Source of the DNA: SAR86 cluster bacterium
Lineage (GTDB): Bacteria; Pseudomonadota; Gammaproteobacteria; Magnimaribacterales; Magnimaribacteraceae
DNA length: 64,000 bases
Assembly: GCA_029268615.1 (NCBI GenBank)
Contig: JAQWNM010000010.1
Span: 124,001 to 188,000, forward strand
Reading direction: 5' to 3'
Both the position numbers and the translations under genes were made by a program. This document shows positions 47,710 through 56,293 of the stretch, one piece after another. The notes below the pieces were generated by a model that saw nothing but the letters and a program-made list of their open reading frames with translations, was not told the origin of the DNA and did not search any database. Position 1 is the first letter of the stretch, and every line of letters starts with the position of its first letter.

Positions 47710-48834
47710 TTACTTAGAATCAAAAAAAGATTTTACTTTTTTAAACCATTCATTAGACAACGGGGTCTGTTTATTACCATTTTTTAAAGAAGCTTCTAAT
47801 TCAATTAAAATTTCTTTTTGTTTTTTTGTTAATTGCTGTGGAGTTTCAATAACTACTCTACAAAGCAGGTCTCCAATTGAGCCACCTCTTACAGGTTTTA
47901 CTCCTTTTGACTTCAAGCGAAATAATTTACCTGTCTGTGTACCTTCAGGTATTTTAATCTTTACTTTACTTTCTAAAGTAGGTATCTCAATTTCTCCTCC
48001 TAATGTTGCCTGGATAAAACTAATAGGTGTTTCACAATAAAGATGTTTGCCATCGCGCTCAAATACTTCATGATCTAAAACATTAAATTCTACAAAAAGA
48101 TCTCCAGCTTGCCCTCCTTTTACTCCACCTTCACCCTCTCCCGATAATCTAATACGGTCACCTGAATCTACTCCAGCAGGAATTTTAACTGATAATGTTT
48201 TAGATTTCTGATTTCTACCTTGACCTTTGCACTCGTTGCATGGATCAGAAATAATTTGCCCTGAACCACTACAACTTCTGCATGTTTGTGCAACTGAAAA
48301 AAATCCTTGTTGCATCCTTACTTGACCTGCTCCATTACAGTCTCTACAGGTTATTGGTCTTGATCCAGGTTTACTACCAGAGCCTGCGCAGATATTACAA
48401 GTTTGTAAAGTAGGAATTTTTATTTTCTCGGTAGTTCCTTTCGCAGCATTTTCAAGAGTTATTGACATGGAATACTGCAAATCTGAGCCCCTATTAGATC
48501 TTTGACTTCTTGAAAAAGGATCATTAGATCCACCAAAAATATCACCAAAAATATCACCAAAAATATCTGAAAAATCAGATGCAGATCTTCCACCTCCAAA
48601 ACCTCCTGATTCAACTCCCTGGTGACCAAATTGGTCATAAGCCTGTTTTTTAGCTGGATCTGAAAGCACATCATACGCTTCGGTTGCTTCCTTAAATTTT
48701 TCAGAAGCTTTTGGGTCATCTGGATTCCTATCAGGATGATATTTCATTGCCTGTTTACGATAGGCTTTTTTTAGATCATCTTCACTTGCGCCTTTTTGCT
48801 GTCCAAGGACTTCATAGTAATCTCTTTTAGACAC
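47710..48834 (-). CDS. dnaJ: Chaperone DnaJ
   Basis: DnaK co-chaperone. 374 residues: J domain with HPD in [11 protein letters not shown], Gly/Phe linker with [13 protein letters not shown], four zinc motifs ([32 protein letters not shown]), and C-terminal substrate domains. The start codon is GTG (48834), 35 bases after dnaK. The linker's DIFG repeats correspond to tandem 12-base units at about 48531-48567. Confidence 0.97.
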   Translation of the reverse strand: MSKRDYYEVLGQQKGASEDDLKKAYRKQAMKYHPDRNPDDPKASEKFKEATEAYDVLSDPAKKQAYDQFGHQGVESGGFGGGRSASDFSDIFGDIFGDIFGGSNDPFSRSQRSNRGSDLQYSMSITLENAAKGTTEKIKIPTLQTCNICAGSGSKPGSRPITCRDCNGAGQVRMQQGFFSVAQTCRSCSGSGQIISDPCNECKGQGRNQKSKTLSVKIPAGVDSGDRIRLSGEGEGGVKGGQAGDLFVEFNVLDHEVFERDGKHLYCETPISFIQATLGGEIEIPTLESKVKIKIPEGTQTGKLFRLKSKGVKPVRGGSIGDLLCRVVIETPQQLTKKQKEILIELEASLKNGNKQTPLSNEWFKKVKSFFDSK

Positions 48835-48869
48835 GCGATGAATACAAGATAATTTGAGTTTAAACTACT

Positions 48870-50819
48870 TTAAGGTTTAGCTTCTTCCTTAACCTCTTCC
48901 TTGGCTTCATCTTGAACTTCTTCAAAATCAGCATCGACTGCGTCTGAATTTTGATTACTGGAAGTGTCAGGATCATCAGAAGAGTTTTCTGCTTCTTTTG
49001 CTTGCTCTTCATAAAGTCTTTGAGCTAAAGGGGTTGAAACTTCACTTAAAGCTTTTATCTTTTCATCAATAGCTTCTTTATCCTGATCATCTGCTTTTAG
49101 AACTTCCTCTAAATCTACTATACATTTCTCTATAGATTCTTTTTCTTGATCTTCTACTTTATCCTTTGCTTCTTCTAAAGTTTTTTTACAGCTATGAACT
49201 AAATTTTCTCCCATATTCCTAGTCTGAACTAATTCTTCAAATTTTTTATCTGCTTCTGCATTTGCTTCAGCATCTTTAACCATTTTCTCTATCTCTTCAT
49301 CTGAGAGGCCGCTAGAAGATTTGATAACAATAGACTGCTCTTTACCTGTCGCTGTATCCTTAGCAGAAACATTTAATATTCCATTCGCATCTAAATCAAA
49401 ACTAACTTCTATTTGAGGCATACCTCTTGGAGCAGAAGGTATATCTGCTAAATTAAATTGCCCAAGAGTTTTATTTTCTGCCGCCTGCTTTCTTTCACCT
49501 TGAAGAACATGAACTGTAACTGCAGTTTGATTATCTTCTGCTGTAGAAAAGATCTGCGATTTATTAGTTGGAATAGTAGTATTCTTATCAATTAATGGAG
49601 TCATAACTCCACCCATAGTTTCAATACCTAAAGTTAAAGGTGTAACATCTAATAGTAAAACATCTGTAACATCTCCAGCTAGAACAGCTCCTTGAATTGC
49701 TGCTCCAACAGCTACTGCTTCATCTGGATTCACATCTTTTCGTGGTTCTTTTCCAAAGAAAGCTTTAACTTTTTCTTGCACCAGCGGCATTCTAGTTTGG
49801 CCGCCTACAACAACTATCTCATCTATCTCTGTAGGCTTCAATTTAGCATCATCAAGCGCTACTTTTACTGGCTCCAAAGTTCTTTCTACAAGACCCCCAA
49901 CTAAAGCCTCTAATTTAGCTCTCGTTAATTTGAGAACTAAGTGCTTAGGACCTGAAGAATCAGCTGTTATATAAGGTAAATTAACTTCTGTTTGCTGGTT
50001 AGTAGATAATTCAATTTTAGCTTTCTCTGCACCTTCTTTTAGTCTCTGCAAGGCTAAAGGATCGTTTTGAAGATCCATGCCAGATTCATTTTTAAATTCA
50101 GCTGCCAAGTAATCTATTAATGCTAAATCAAAATCTTCTCCACCTAAAAAAGTATCTCCATTTGTAGATAAAACCTCAAATTGATGTTCTCCATCAACTT
50201 CTGCAATTTCTATTATTGATATGTCAAAAGTTCCTCCACCTAGATCATACACAGCAATCTTTTGGTCACCTTTTCCTTTATCAAGACCATAAGCCAAAGC
50301 TGCAGCTGTAGGTTCATTAATTATTCTTTTAACTTCCAAGCCTGCTATTTTTCCTGCGTCCTTGGTTGCTTGGCGTTGAGAGTCATTGAAGTAGGCTGGA
50401 ACAGTTATTACAGCTTCTTGAACGGAATGCCCCAAATAATCTTCAGCAGTTTTCTTCATCTTCTTAAGGATTTCTGCTGAAACTTGCTGAGGAGCTAACT
50501 TTTCATTATTAGCTTCGACCCAAGCATCACCATTATCTGCTGGAACTATCTTATAAGGGACTATATCCATATCTTTTTTTACCGCTGGATCATCATGCTT
50601 TCTTCCGATAAGACGTTTAATTGCATACAAAGTATTGTTGGGATTAGTTACTGCCTGTCTCTTAGCTGCTGCACCAACAGACATTTCTTCTCCATAAGCA
50701 ACAACTGAAGGTGTAGTTCTTGAACCTTCAGAATTTTCAATAACTTTAGCTTTCTCTCCATCCATAACAGATACACAGGAATTAGTTGTTCCTAGATCTA
50801 TTCCTATTATTTTAGCCAT
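48870..50819 (-). CDS. dnaK: Chaperone DnaK (Hsp70)
   Basis: 649 residues. ATPase domain with [17 protein letters not shown] and [16 protein letters not shown], interdomain linker [10 protein letters not shown], substrate-binding domain, and a helical lid ending in an acidic tail ([16 protein letters not shown]). GGAG precedes the ATG. The 63-base space to grpE contains a hairpin (50849-50872). Confidence 0.98.
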   Translation of the reverse strand: MAKIIGIDLGTTNSCVSVMDGEKAKVIENSEGSRTTPSVVAYGEEMSVGAAAKRQAVTNPNNTLYAIKRLIGRKHDDPAVKKDMDIVPYKIVPADNGDAWVEANNEKLAPQQVSAEILKKMKKTAEDYLGHSVQEAVITVPAYFNDSQRQATKDAGKIAGLEVKRIINEPTAAALAYGLDKGKGDQKIAVYDLGGGTFDISIIEIAEVDGEHQFEVLSTNGDTFLGGEDFDLALIDYLAAEFKNESGMDLQNDPLALQRLKEGAEKAKIELSTNQQTEVNLPYITADSSGPKHLVLKLTRAKLEALVGGLVERTLEPVKVALDDAKLKPTEIDEIVVVGGQTRMPLVQEKVKAFFGKEPRKDVNPDEAVAVGAAIQGAVLAGDVTDVLLLDVTPLTLGIETMGGVMTPLIDKNTTIPTNKSQIFSTAEDNQTAVTVHVLQGERKQAAENKTLGQFNLADIPSAPRGMPQIEVSFDLDANGILNVSAKDTATGKEQSIVIKSSSGLSDEEIEKMVKDAEANAEADKKFEELVQTRNMGENLVHSCKKTLEEAKDKVEDQEKESIEKCIVDLEEVLKADDQDKEAIDEKIKALSEVSTPLAQRLYEEQAKEAENSSDDPDTSSNQNSDAVDADFEEVQDEAKEEVKEEAKP

Positions 50820-50848
50820 GTAATTCTCCGAATAAAAATTGTTTATAT

Positions 50849-50872
50849 AAAGCAGATGGGGCCATCTCCTTT
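50849..50872 (-). other. Hairpin in the grpE-dnaK spacer
   Basis: Minus strand AAAG-G-AGATG-GCCC-CATCT-G-CTTT: nine pairs with one G-G mismatch around a GCCC loop, about 30 bases before the dnaK start. It is not a CIRCE element (no TTAGCACTC). Without a T tract it is unlikely to be a full terminator; it could set mRNA processing or stability between grpE and dnaK. Confidence 0.5.
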
Positions 50873-50882
50873 ATTTTCAAGT

Positions 50883-51476
50883 TTATATATTATTTTTTTT
50901 GTCTTTAGGTTTTTTTGAAACCACTACCATAGCAGGTCTTAAAACTCTATCGTAAAGTAAATATCCTTTTTGAATGACTTGCTTTATTGAGTTTTCTTCC
51001 AATTTATCATCTTCAACCATAGACATTGCCTGATGCTGTTCTGCATTAAATTTTTCGTTGATTGGGTTTATGTAAGTTATCCCTGAAGACTCTAAACTTT
51101 TTTCGTAATCTTTTAATGTTAACTCTATACCTTCAAGGGCCGCCTTGATATCTTGATTTGTATTTAAAGAATCTAGTGCTCGTTCCAAATTATCGCCAAC
51201 ACTTAGTATTGCTTTAGCAAAAGTTTCAATTCCATATAATCTAGCTTTTGTTACCTGTTGATCTGAAATTCTTCTAATATTCTGAACTTCTGCTTCAGCT
51301 CTTAAATATTTATCTTTTAAGTCAGTGATCTCTTGTTGTAAATTAAGTTCTTTTGGTTCTTCATGAGTTGATTCAGGCTGTTGATCATCTTCATGCCCTA
51401 TTTTTTCTTTGCCTTCAGAAATAGACTCTTGTTCTTTGTTGGCAAGATCTTCTTTAAGTTTTGTTTTTTTTGTCAT
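50883..51476 (-). CDS. grpE: Nucleotide exchange factor GrpE
   Basis: Releases ADP from DnaK. 197 residues: charged variable N-terminus, long coiled coil (LQQEITDLKDKYLRAEAEVQNIRR), and beta-wing domain ending VIQKGYLLYDRVLRPAMVVVSKK. First gene of grpE-dnaK-dnaJ-dapB, preceded by a sigma-32-like promoter and GGAG. recN, found between grpE and fur in Pseudomonas, is absent. Confidence 0.96.
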   Translation of the reverse strand: MTKKTKLKEDLANKEQESISEGKEKIGHEDDQQPESTHEEPKELNLQQEITDLKDKYLRAEAEVQNIRRISDQQVTKARLYGIETFAKAILSVGDNLERALDSLNTNQDIKAALEGIELTLKDYEKSLESSGITYINPINEKFNAEQHQAMSMVEDDKLEENSIKQVIQKGYLLYDRVLRPAMVVVSKKPKDKKNNI

Positions 51477-51495
51477 TATTAATCTCCATACCTAA

Positions 51496-51523
51496 ATATG
51501 GGGATAAAATTCTAAGGAACAAG
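51496..51523 (-). promoter_or_regulatory. Sigma-32 (heat-shock) promoter for grpE-dnaK-dnaJ
   Basis: Minus strand CTTGTTC (51523-51517), 13-base spacer, CCCCATAT (51503-51496). The -10 fits the sigma-32 consensus CCCCATnT exactly; the -35 keeps CTTG of CTTGAAA. Transcription would start about 10-15 bases before the Shine-Dalgarno of grpE. Confidence 0.65.
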
Positions 51524-51535
51524 AGTCTTGAGTAA

Positions 51536-51943
51536 TTATTTTTTTATTTCTTGAACATACAAAACCATGCTGTGATCTTTGATCTCATAACCTAATTCTG
51601 CTGCTACTTCTGATTGTCTTCTTTCTATTATTTCGTCATTAAACTCTATAATCTTACCAGTATCTATACACACCATGTGATCATGATGGTGATCATGATG
51701 AAGTTCATAGACTGCTCTTCCTTCTTCAAAATTATTCTTTTCTACAATGCCGGCTTGTTCAAATTGAGTTAAAACTCTATAGACTGTAGCCAATCCTACA
51801 TCCTCTTTTGCTTCAAGAAGTTTTTTATAAATATCTTCTGCACTTAAGTGCCCTCCTTTTTCTTCTTCAAGTAACTCCAAAATTCTTAATCTTGGCAAAG
51901 TTACTTTTAGACCAGCTTTTTTTAAATCTGATTCTTCGTTCAA
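51536..51943 (-). CDS. fur: Ferric uptake regulator Fur
   Basis: Iron-sensing repressor. From TTG 51943 it is 135 residues; this start is chosen because AAGGAGG stands 5 bases upstream, inside the longer reading frame that begins TTG 51958, and gives LNEESDLKKAGLKVTLPR, like other Fur N-termini. DNA-binding winged helix with GLATVYRVLTQF; metal site HHDHHHDHMV. The second cysteine of the structural zinc pair is Thr (CIDTGK) and the tail has no CxxC, as in Pseudomonas Fur. Divergent from bamE. Confidence 0.94.
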   Translation of the reverse strand: MNEESDLKKAGLKVTLPRLRILELLEEEKGGHLSAEDIYKKLLEAKEDVGLATVYRVLTQFEQAGIVEKNNFEEGRAVYELHHDHHHDHMVCIDTGKIIEFNDEIIERRQSEVAAELGYEIKDHSMVLYVQEIKK

Positions 51944-52003
51944 ACTAACCTCCTTCAAAATATACTTACTAGTATAAACTGTAATAGAGTATCATAATTA
52001 TTT

Positions 52004-52342
52004 ATGCAATATTCACTAAAACTAATCTCAATAATCCTTATGCTTTCTGTTATAAGTTGTAGCATCCCTAAAACTTATAAAGTTGTTATAAGACAAGGTA
52101 ATATTGTAGAAGCAGAAATGGTAGAAAAGCTTGAAGTGGGGATGACTGAATCCCAAGTAAGATTTGTGATGGGGTCTCCTTTGATTAAAGATACTTTTGA
52201 ACCAGATATATGGATCTACCAAAGTAGAGTTTCACAAGGCGAAAAAATAATAGTAGAGAGCAAAATAACACTTTACTTTGAAGATGGAGAACTCAAAGAA
52301 TGGATAGACGAACTTCCTACTTCTATAAAAAATATCCAATAA
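52004..52342 (+). CDS. bamE: Outer-membrane lipoprotein BamE
   Basis: Small BAM-complex lipoprotein. 112 residues: signal peptide with lipobox ISC at Cys19, then YKVVIRQGNIVEAEMVEKLEVGMTESQVRFVMGSPLIKDTF and WIYQSR, the SmpA/OmlA fold. The fur/bamE divergent arrangement is conserved in gammaproteobacteria. No Shine-Dalgarno is visible; TATCAT ends 8 bases before the ATG. Its last 20 bases overlap the convergent transporter. Confidence 0.93.
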   Translation: MQYSLKLISIILMLSVISCSIPKTYKVVIRQGNIVEAEMVEKLEVGMTESQVRFVMGSPLIKDTFEPDIWIYQSRVSQGEKIIVESKITLYFEDGELKEWIDELPTSIKNIQ

Positions 52343-53666
52343 ATACTACTGCCACCAAAAAAGGTGCTACGTATCTTAAAATAAATATCCATATTTTATA
52401 GAGGATATTTTCTTTTATGGATAACTCTTCCAAAATAGAATCTTTTTTCATAACCCACCCAACAAAAATAGCTATGAATATTCCTCCTAAAGGTAGCATT
52501 ATTTGATTGGTAAAGAAGTCAGTCAAATCAAAAAAATTTCTCCCAAACAATTTAAATTCTGATAATAAATTAAATGATAAAGCACTCAACAAGCCTAAAC
52601 TCCAGGCAATAGTTCCGAGTATTAAAGCTGCTGTTTTTCTTTTAAATTTTAAAGATTCAACTAGCCAAGCTACACTGGGCTCTAGAAGAGAAATAGAAGA
52701 ACTTAGTGCAGCAATACTTAATAAGACAAAAAATACTATCCCAAATAATGCCCCTAAAGGCATACTACTAAATGCCAAAGGTAGAGTTATGAATACTAAT
52801 CCAGGCCCTCCAGAAGGTGATAAACCATTTGCAAATACTATGGGAAAAATTGCTATTCCTGCTAATAAAGCTACTAAAGTATCTAAGGAAGCAACTGAAA
52901 AAGCGGTATATATTATTGATTGTTTAGAAGGCATATAAGCTCCATAAGCCATAATTGCTCCCATTCCTAAACTTAAAGTAAAGAACGCTTGTCCAAGAGC
53001 AGCAAGAATTACTGATCCAGTTATCTTAGTAAAATCCGGTTTAAAAAGATAAGACAACCCCTCTAAGAAAGCACCTGACTGCATAGAATAAAGACAGAGA
53101 AAAACTAAAAGAATAAATAATAATGGCATCAATTTACTTATCCAAACTTCTAAGCCTTCAATCACTCCTCTAGCTACAATAGCAATAGTTAAAACTATAA
53201 AAACACTGTGCCAAAAAATTAGTTTTCCAGGTGAAGCAAGAAAACTATCAAAAGTAGAAGTCACAATTGAGGAATCTGAATAATTAAATGCACTGAATAT
53301 ATAAGCTATTGCCCAACCTGCAGCTACACTATAGAAGGATAAAATTAAAAGTCCTGCTACCGCCCCTGCTAAGCCTAGAAGAGTCCAATGAGTGGTTGTC
53401 TGTGCTTCTAAAGACAATTTCTTCATTGTATTTACTGGACTATTTCTGCCTCTTCTACCTATCGTAATTTCTGCAATCATAATAGGAATGCCGATGAAAC
53501 AAATACAAGCTAAATAAATAAGAACAAAGGCACCACCACCATTATCTCCAGCCATATAGGGAAATTTCCAAATATTTCCTAGACCAACAGCTGAACCAGT
53601 TGCAGCTAGGATAAAAGTCCAACGTCCTTTCCAAGTTCCATGAATAGATTGATCTGAATTTTTCAT
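52323..53666 (-). CDS. SNF-family sodium-dependent transporter
   Basis: 447 residues, about 11-12 helices, LeuT fold. The N-terminal WTFILAATGSAVGLGNIWKF plus PYMAGDNGGGAFVLIY is the sodium/substrate-binding unwound helix 1 region. Bacterial members carry amino acids (leucine, tyrosine, tryptophan, methionine/alanine); the substrate here cannot be read. The small membrane protein upstream (53675-54139) on the same strand starts 8 bases before it ends and may be its partner (inference). Confidence 0.9.
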   Translation of the reverse strand: MKNSDQSIHGTWKGRWTFILAATGSAVGLGNIWKFPYMAGDNGGGAFVLIYLACICFIGIPIMIAEITIGRRGRNSPVNTMKKLSLEAQTTTHWTLLGLAGAVAGLLILSFYSVAAGWAIAYIFSAFNYSDSSIVTSTFDSFLASPGKLIFWHSVFIVLTIAIVARGVIEGLEVWISKLMPLLFILLVFLCLYSMQSGAFLEGLSYLFKPDFTKITGSVILAALGQAFFTLSLGMGAIMAYGAYMPSKQSIIYTAFSVASLDTLVALLAGIAIFPIVFANGLSPSGGPGLVFITLPLAFSSMPLGALFGIVFFVLLSIAALSSSISLLEPSVAWLVESLKFKRKTAALILGTIAWSLGLLSALSFNLLSEFKLFGRNFFDLTDFFTNQIMLPLGGIFIAIFVGWVMKKDSILEELSIKENILYKIWIFILRYVAPFLVAVVFIGYFL

Positions 53667-53674
53667 TATTATAT

Positions 53675-54139
53675 TTAATAATTTAAAAAGGGTTTAGTAT
53701 AAGGATTTATTAAAAAAACTATCATTAAAATTAAACAAATACAAAAAATTAAATTTAATTCACTTAAAACTCTAATTGAGCTAATTTGTGATTCAATCTT
53801 CAAAAAGTCTTGCCTCAAATGTTGAGTAAAAGTGATAACAAAAAAGAAACTCAAACTAATAACTAAATAACCTTGAATGCCTAATAAAAAACCAGTGCAT
53901 AGGATAAGAATATAAGAAAAAAAAAGAATTCTTTCGTATAGATTCCTTATGAGTCTATTTGAAAATTTCCAATACAAAGAGATTGAAATAAATAAAATGA
54001 AAGTTGAATATTTTAAAAAAGCTCTTGTGAGCATCAGTGCCATTTCATCATCTGAAAACCAAACAGCGGAGGATAAAATTAATATTGGGATAAAAATAAT
54101 ATATGAAATATTTTTAATATTTTTTCTTACGATTTGCAA
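53675..54139 (-). CDS. Unknown four-to-five-helix membrane protein
   Basis: I do not recognise this 154-residue protein. Hydrophobic segments lie at about residues 10-27, 42-58, 68-86, 88-106 and 128-147, with basic residues between (RLIRNLYER, RQDFLK). The only usable start is TTG at 54139 (an in-frame stop lies just upstream). It ends 8 bases before the SNF transporter gene, so the two are probably cotranscribed. Codon use matches its neighbours, supporting a real gene. Confidence 0.6.
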   Translation of the reverse strand: MQIVRKNIKNISYIIFIPILILSSAVWFSDDEMALMLTRAFLKYSTFILFISISLYWKFSNRLIRNLYERILFFSYILILCTGFLLGIQGYLVISLSFFFVITFTQHLRQDFLKIESQISSIRVLSELNLIFCICLILMIVFLINPYTKPFLNY

Positions 54140-54177
54140 TTTAATTATCTGTTAATAGGAATTTTATATCTTGTGCT

Positions 54178-54183
54178 TATACT
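54178..54183 (+). promoter_or_regulatory. -10-like element close to smpB start
   Basis: TATACT ending 8 bases before the smpB ATG; no Shine-Dalgarno is seen. Transcription from it would give an almost leaderless mRNA. The -35 is not convincing. Confidence 0.3.
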
Positions 54184-54191
54184 AGTCATAA

Positions 54192-54665
54192 ATGAATAAA
54201 AGAAAAAGAAAATCTCCTAACATTATTGCAGAAAATAGAAGAGCAAGATTTGATTTTGAGCTCCTGGAAAAGTTTGAAGCAGGACTCTCATTGGAAGGAT
54301 GGGAGGTAAGAAGTATAAGAGATGGAAAGGCACAAATTGCAGAATCATATGCAGTACTTAAGAAAGGGGAGGCTTGGCTTATAGGCTCTTATGTTAACCC
54401 TTTAGCTAATAGCAATTTAGAAAATGACCCAACAAGAACAAGAAAACTGCTTTTAAACAAAAAGGAGCTTGCTTCAATCTTTAAAGCTATCCAACAAAAA
54501 GGTCAAACTTGTATTCCCACAAAACTGTTTTGGAAGGATAGCCTGATTAAATGTGAAATTGCTTTAGCAGTTGGCAAGAAAGGACATGACAAAAGAGATT
54601 CAATCAAATCAAGAGATTGGCAAAGACAAAAAGAGAGAAAATTAAGAGAAGGAATCAAGAAATAA
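54192..54665 (+). CDS. smpB: SsrA-binding protein SmpB
   Basis: Partner of tmRNA in ribosome rescue. 157 residues: NRRARFDFELLEKFEAGLSLEGWEVRSIRDGKAQIAESY (OB-fold core), VGKKGHDKRDSIKSRDWQRQKERKLREGIKK basic tail that enters the mRNA channel. It lies 64 bases before ssrA itself, a compact pairing of protein and RNA. Confidence 0.96.
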   Translation: MNKRKRKSPNIIAENRRARFDFELLEKFEAGLSLEGWEVRSIRDGKAQIAESYAVLKKGEAWLIGSYVNPLANSNLENDPTRTRKLLLNKKELASIFKAIQQKGQTCIPTKLFWKDSLIKCEIALAVGKKGHDKRDSIKSRDWQRQKERKLREGIKK

Positions 54666-54711
54666 AATAAACTTTTTGACAATTGATTTTTAAATTAATC
54701 GTAGTTGAATG

Positions 54712-54717
54712 TATAAT
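54712..54717 (+). promoter_or_regulatory. -10 element of the ssrA promoter
   Basis: Perfect TATAAT ending 12 bases before the mature tmRNA 5' end, so transcription would start about 6 bases upstream of it and RNase P would trim. A TTGACA at 54676-54681 is too far away (30 bases) to be its -35. Confidence 0.45.
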
Positions 54718-54729
54718 TTAAATACTTTT

Positions 54730-55083
54730 GGGGGCGAACTGGCTTCGACAGCAGATATGAACCTTCAAGTGCATGTCGAGAAGGTAGTAATTCTCGTTAA
54801 TAAAAAACTACAAACTTGTTAGTTGGCGAAAACGCAGACTACGCTTTAGCCGCTTAATTGGCTAACTGTTTTTACTTGGTGTCCGTGCCATTGTAACAAC
54901 AGTCGACTTCACGGACTGCTGAGTTTCCTCTTCTCATTAGTAAACTCTTAAGAATAAATTGAGATCGTCTTCTAAACCCTGTTCATCGGGTCTTCTAAGA
55001 TAAAACTAATAGATGAAACTAAACATGTAGAGCTTGTAGCAGAGTACTGGTGGACGCGGGTTCAATTCCCGCCGCCTCCACCA
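54730..55083 (+). ncRNA. ssrA: Transfer-messenger RNA (tmRNA)
   Basis: Rescues stalled ribosomes and tags their proteins. The 5' end GGGGGCGAACTGGCTTCGAC and 3' end GTTCAATTCCCGCCGCCTCC plus ACCA form the tRNA-like domain: a 7-pair acceptor stem (GGGGGCG/CGCCTCC, one G-T) and a T arm GCGGGTTCAATTCCCGC. CCA is encoded. The tag reading frame starts at GGC 54825 after TAGTT and reads GENADYALAA, then TAA (54855-54857); the ALAA end is what ClpXP recognises. One-piece (not permuted) tmRNA, 354 bases. Confidence 0.96.
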
Positions 55084-55148
55084 TATTTTCTTCACTTAAT
55101 CTCCTTAAAGATCTCTTGAAGTACAAATATCATTTTATTCTTTAGATT

Positions 55149-55688
55149 TCATTCTTCTATATCTAAAAAATTGAACATCTCATCTTCATAGACTAATTTG
55201 GTTATGTCTTTTACTTTATCAACGTAAAGACAGCCAAAAAGATGATCTAATTCATGTTGAAATACAGTAGCTAAAAAATCTTCTACTTCGATTGTGTAAT
55301 TTGAAGCTGAATTATCTAAATAATCTATCTGTATTTTCTTAGGTCTCTCTACATAACCTCTAAGACCAGGAACACTTAAACAACCTTCCCAAAAACCTTG
55401 CATGGTTTTATCTATATAAGATAGTTTTGGATTTATAATGATATATTCTTTAGAGGCTACAGATTCCGGATAGCGTTCAGAATTTTCAGGAATTTTTATA
55501 ATAGCCAACTGCTTAGATACGCCTATTTGAGGAGCGGCTATCCCTATACCGTCTAAAGAATCTAGGGTTTCTCTCATATCTAAAATTAACTCCTTAGTTA
55601 TTTCAGACAAAATATCTTCCTTTAGAATTGGTTTTGCAATTTCTCTTAAAACAGGATTACCCATTTTAATTATCTTTCGAATGCTCAT
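55149..55688 (-). CDS. def: Peptide deformylase
   Basis: Removes the formyl group from new proteins before Map acts. 179 residues with all three motifs: GIGIAAPQIGV (47-57), EGCLSVPG with metal Cys103, and HELDH with His145, Glu146 and His149. In E. coli def is with fmt; here it is not, lying instead downstream of a SnoaL-like gene and a possible short ORF. Confidence 0.95.
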   Translation of the reverse strand: MSIRKIIKMGNPVLREIAKPILKEDILSEITKELILDMRETLDSLDGIGIAAPQIGVSKQLAIIKIPENSERYPESVASKEYIIINPKLSYIDKTMQGFWEGCLSVPGLRGYVERPKKIQIDYLDNSASNYTIEVEDFLATVFQHELDHLFGCLYVDKVKDITKLVYEDEMFNFLDIEE

Positions 55689-55707
55689 AAAAGAAAGATC
55701 ATCCCAC

Positions 55708-55800
55708 TTAAACTCCTACTAAAGAAGAAAGAAAAACTAAAAAAAGAAAAAAAAGAGTAGTTAATATTAAGCCTAATAGTAAAAGAAAAATCTTTCTCAT
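55708..55800 (-). CDS. Possible 30-residue membrane peptide
   Basis: ATG at 55800, five bases after the stop of the SnoaL-like gene; stop TAA at 55710-55708, 19 bases before def. The peptide starts MRKIFLLLLGLILTTLFFLF and is one long hydrophobic helix after two basic residues, like known small membrane proteins. No Shine-Dalgarno is obvious, though translation could carry over from the gene before. Poly-T coding (Leu/Phe) can arise by chance in this AT-rich DNA, so confidence is limited. Confidence 0.35.
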   Translation of the reverse strand: MRKIFLLLLGLILTTLFFLFLVFLSSLVGV

Positions 55801-55805
55801 CTATT

Positions 55806-56237
55806 CTATGTTTCTAATTTAGATCCTATGGATGTTAATCTATGATTTATGATTTTCCATTTTCCATCATTTTTTTCCATCTGAGTATCATAAACAGCCC
55901 AGAGGCAAAACATTTCTCCCTCAGGATCCTTTAAATAATGCCTAGCTTGAACATCGGTTCTAACATGAGCTGTATTTTCTTTTAACTCTATAAGAGGGTT
56001 CCCTAATAGATGCTGAGTAGCACTATACTTGCTTATAGCTTCTTTTACATAAACTATCCAAGCATCAATTCCTTTTATAACTTTTGGTTGACCGTCATCA
56101 TCACTTCCCCCAAAACCATATAATTCTACATTTTCAGAAAAACAACTTGAGTAAAGATCAAAATTAAGTGAGTCAATACCAGCTGCGTACTTTGTCATTA
56201 CATCACTTATTTCTAACTTATCTTTTAAACTTTCCAT
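55806..56237 (-). CDS. SnoaL/NTF2-like fold protein
   Basis: 143 residues, cone-shaped NTF2-like fold: EISDVMTKYAAGIDSLNFDLYSSCFSENVELYGFGG at the N-terminus and GKWKIINHRLTSIGS at the C-terminus, as in SnoaL_4-type proteins (polyketide cyclases, dehydratases, ring-hydroxylating beta-subunit relatives). A Tyr/Asp pair in the first helix resembles catalytic members but the reaction is unknown. Confidence 0.7.
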   Translation of the reverse strand: MESLKDKLEISDVMTKYAAGIDSLNFDLYSSCFSENVELYGFGGSDDDGQPKVIKGIDAWIVYVKEAISKYSATQHLLGNPLIELKENTAHVRTDVQARHYLKDPEGEMFCLWAVYDTQMEKNDGKWKIINHRLTSIGSKLET

Positions 56238-56293
56238 ACTTCAACCTTTCTAATTTATTTTATTATAATAAGTTAAGATCTTAAAAGAAGCAT

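Noticed and set aside
48531-48567. Tandem 12-base repeats (atcaccaaaaat units)
   Set aside because: They encode the DIFG repeats of the DnaJ Gly/Phe linker, present also in other DnaJ proteins; not a mobile or CRISPR repeat.
50821-50882. CIRCE element before dnaK
   Set aside because: No TTAGCACTC/GAGTGCTAA pair; the hairpin there has an unrelated sequence.
52507-52938. 143-residue ORF antisense to the SNF transporter
   Set aside because: Low-complexity Asn/Lys/Ala composition typical of the complement of a membrane-protein gene.
54676-54717. TTGACA...TATAAT as one ssrA promoter
   Set aside because: The two hexamers are 30 bases apart, far outside the 15-19 range.
55084-55148. Intrinsic terminator after ssrA
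   Set aside because: CTTCA/TGAAG can pair only across a 20-odd-base loop and no T run follows, so it is not called.
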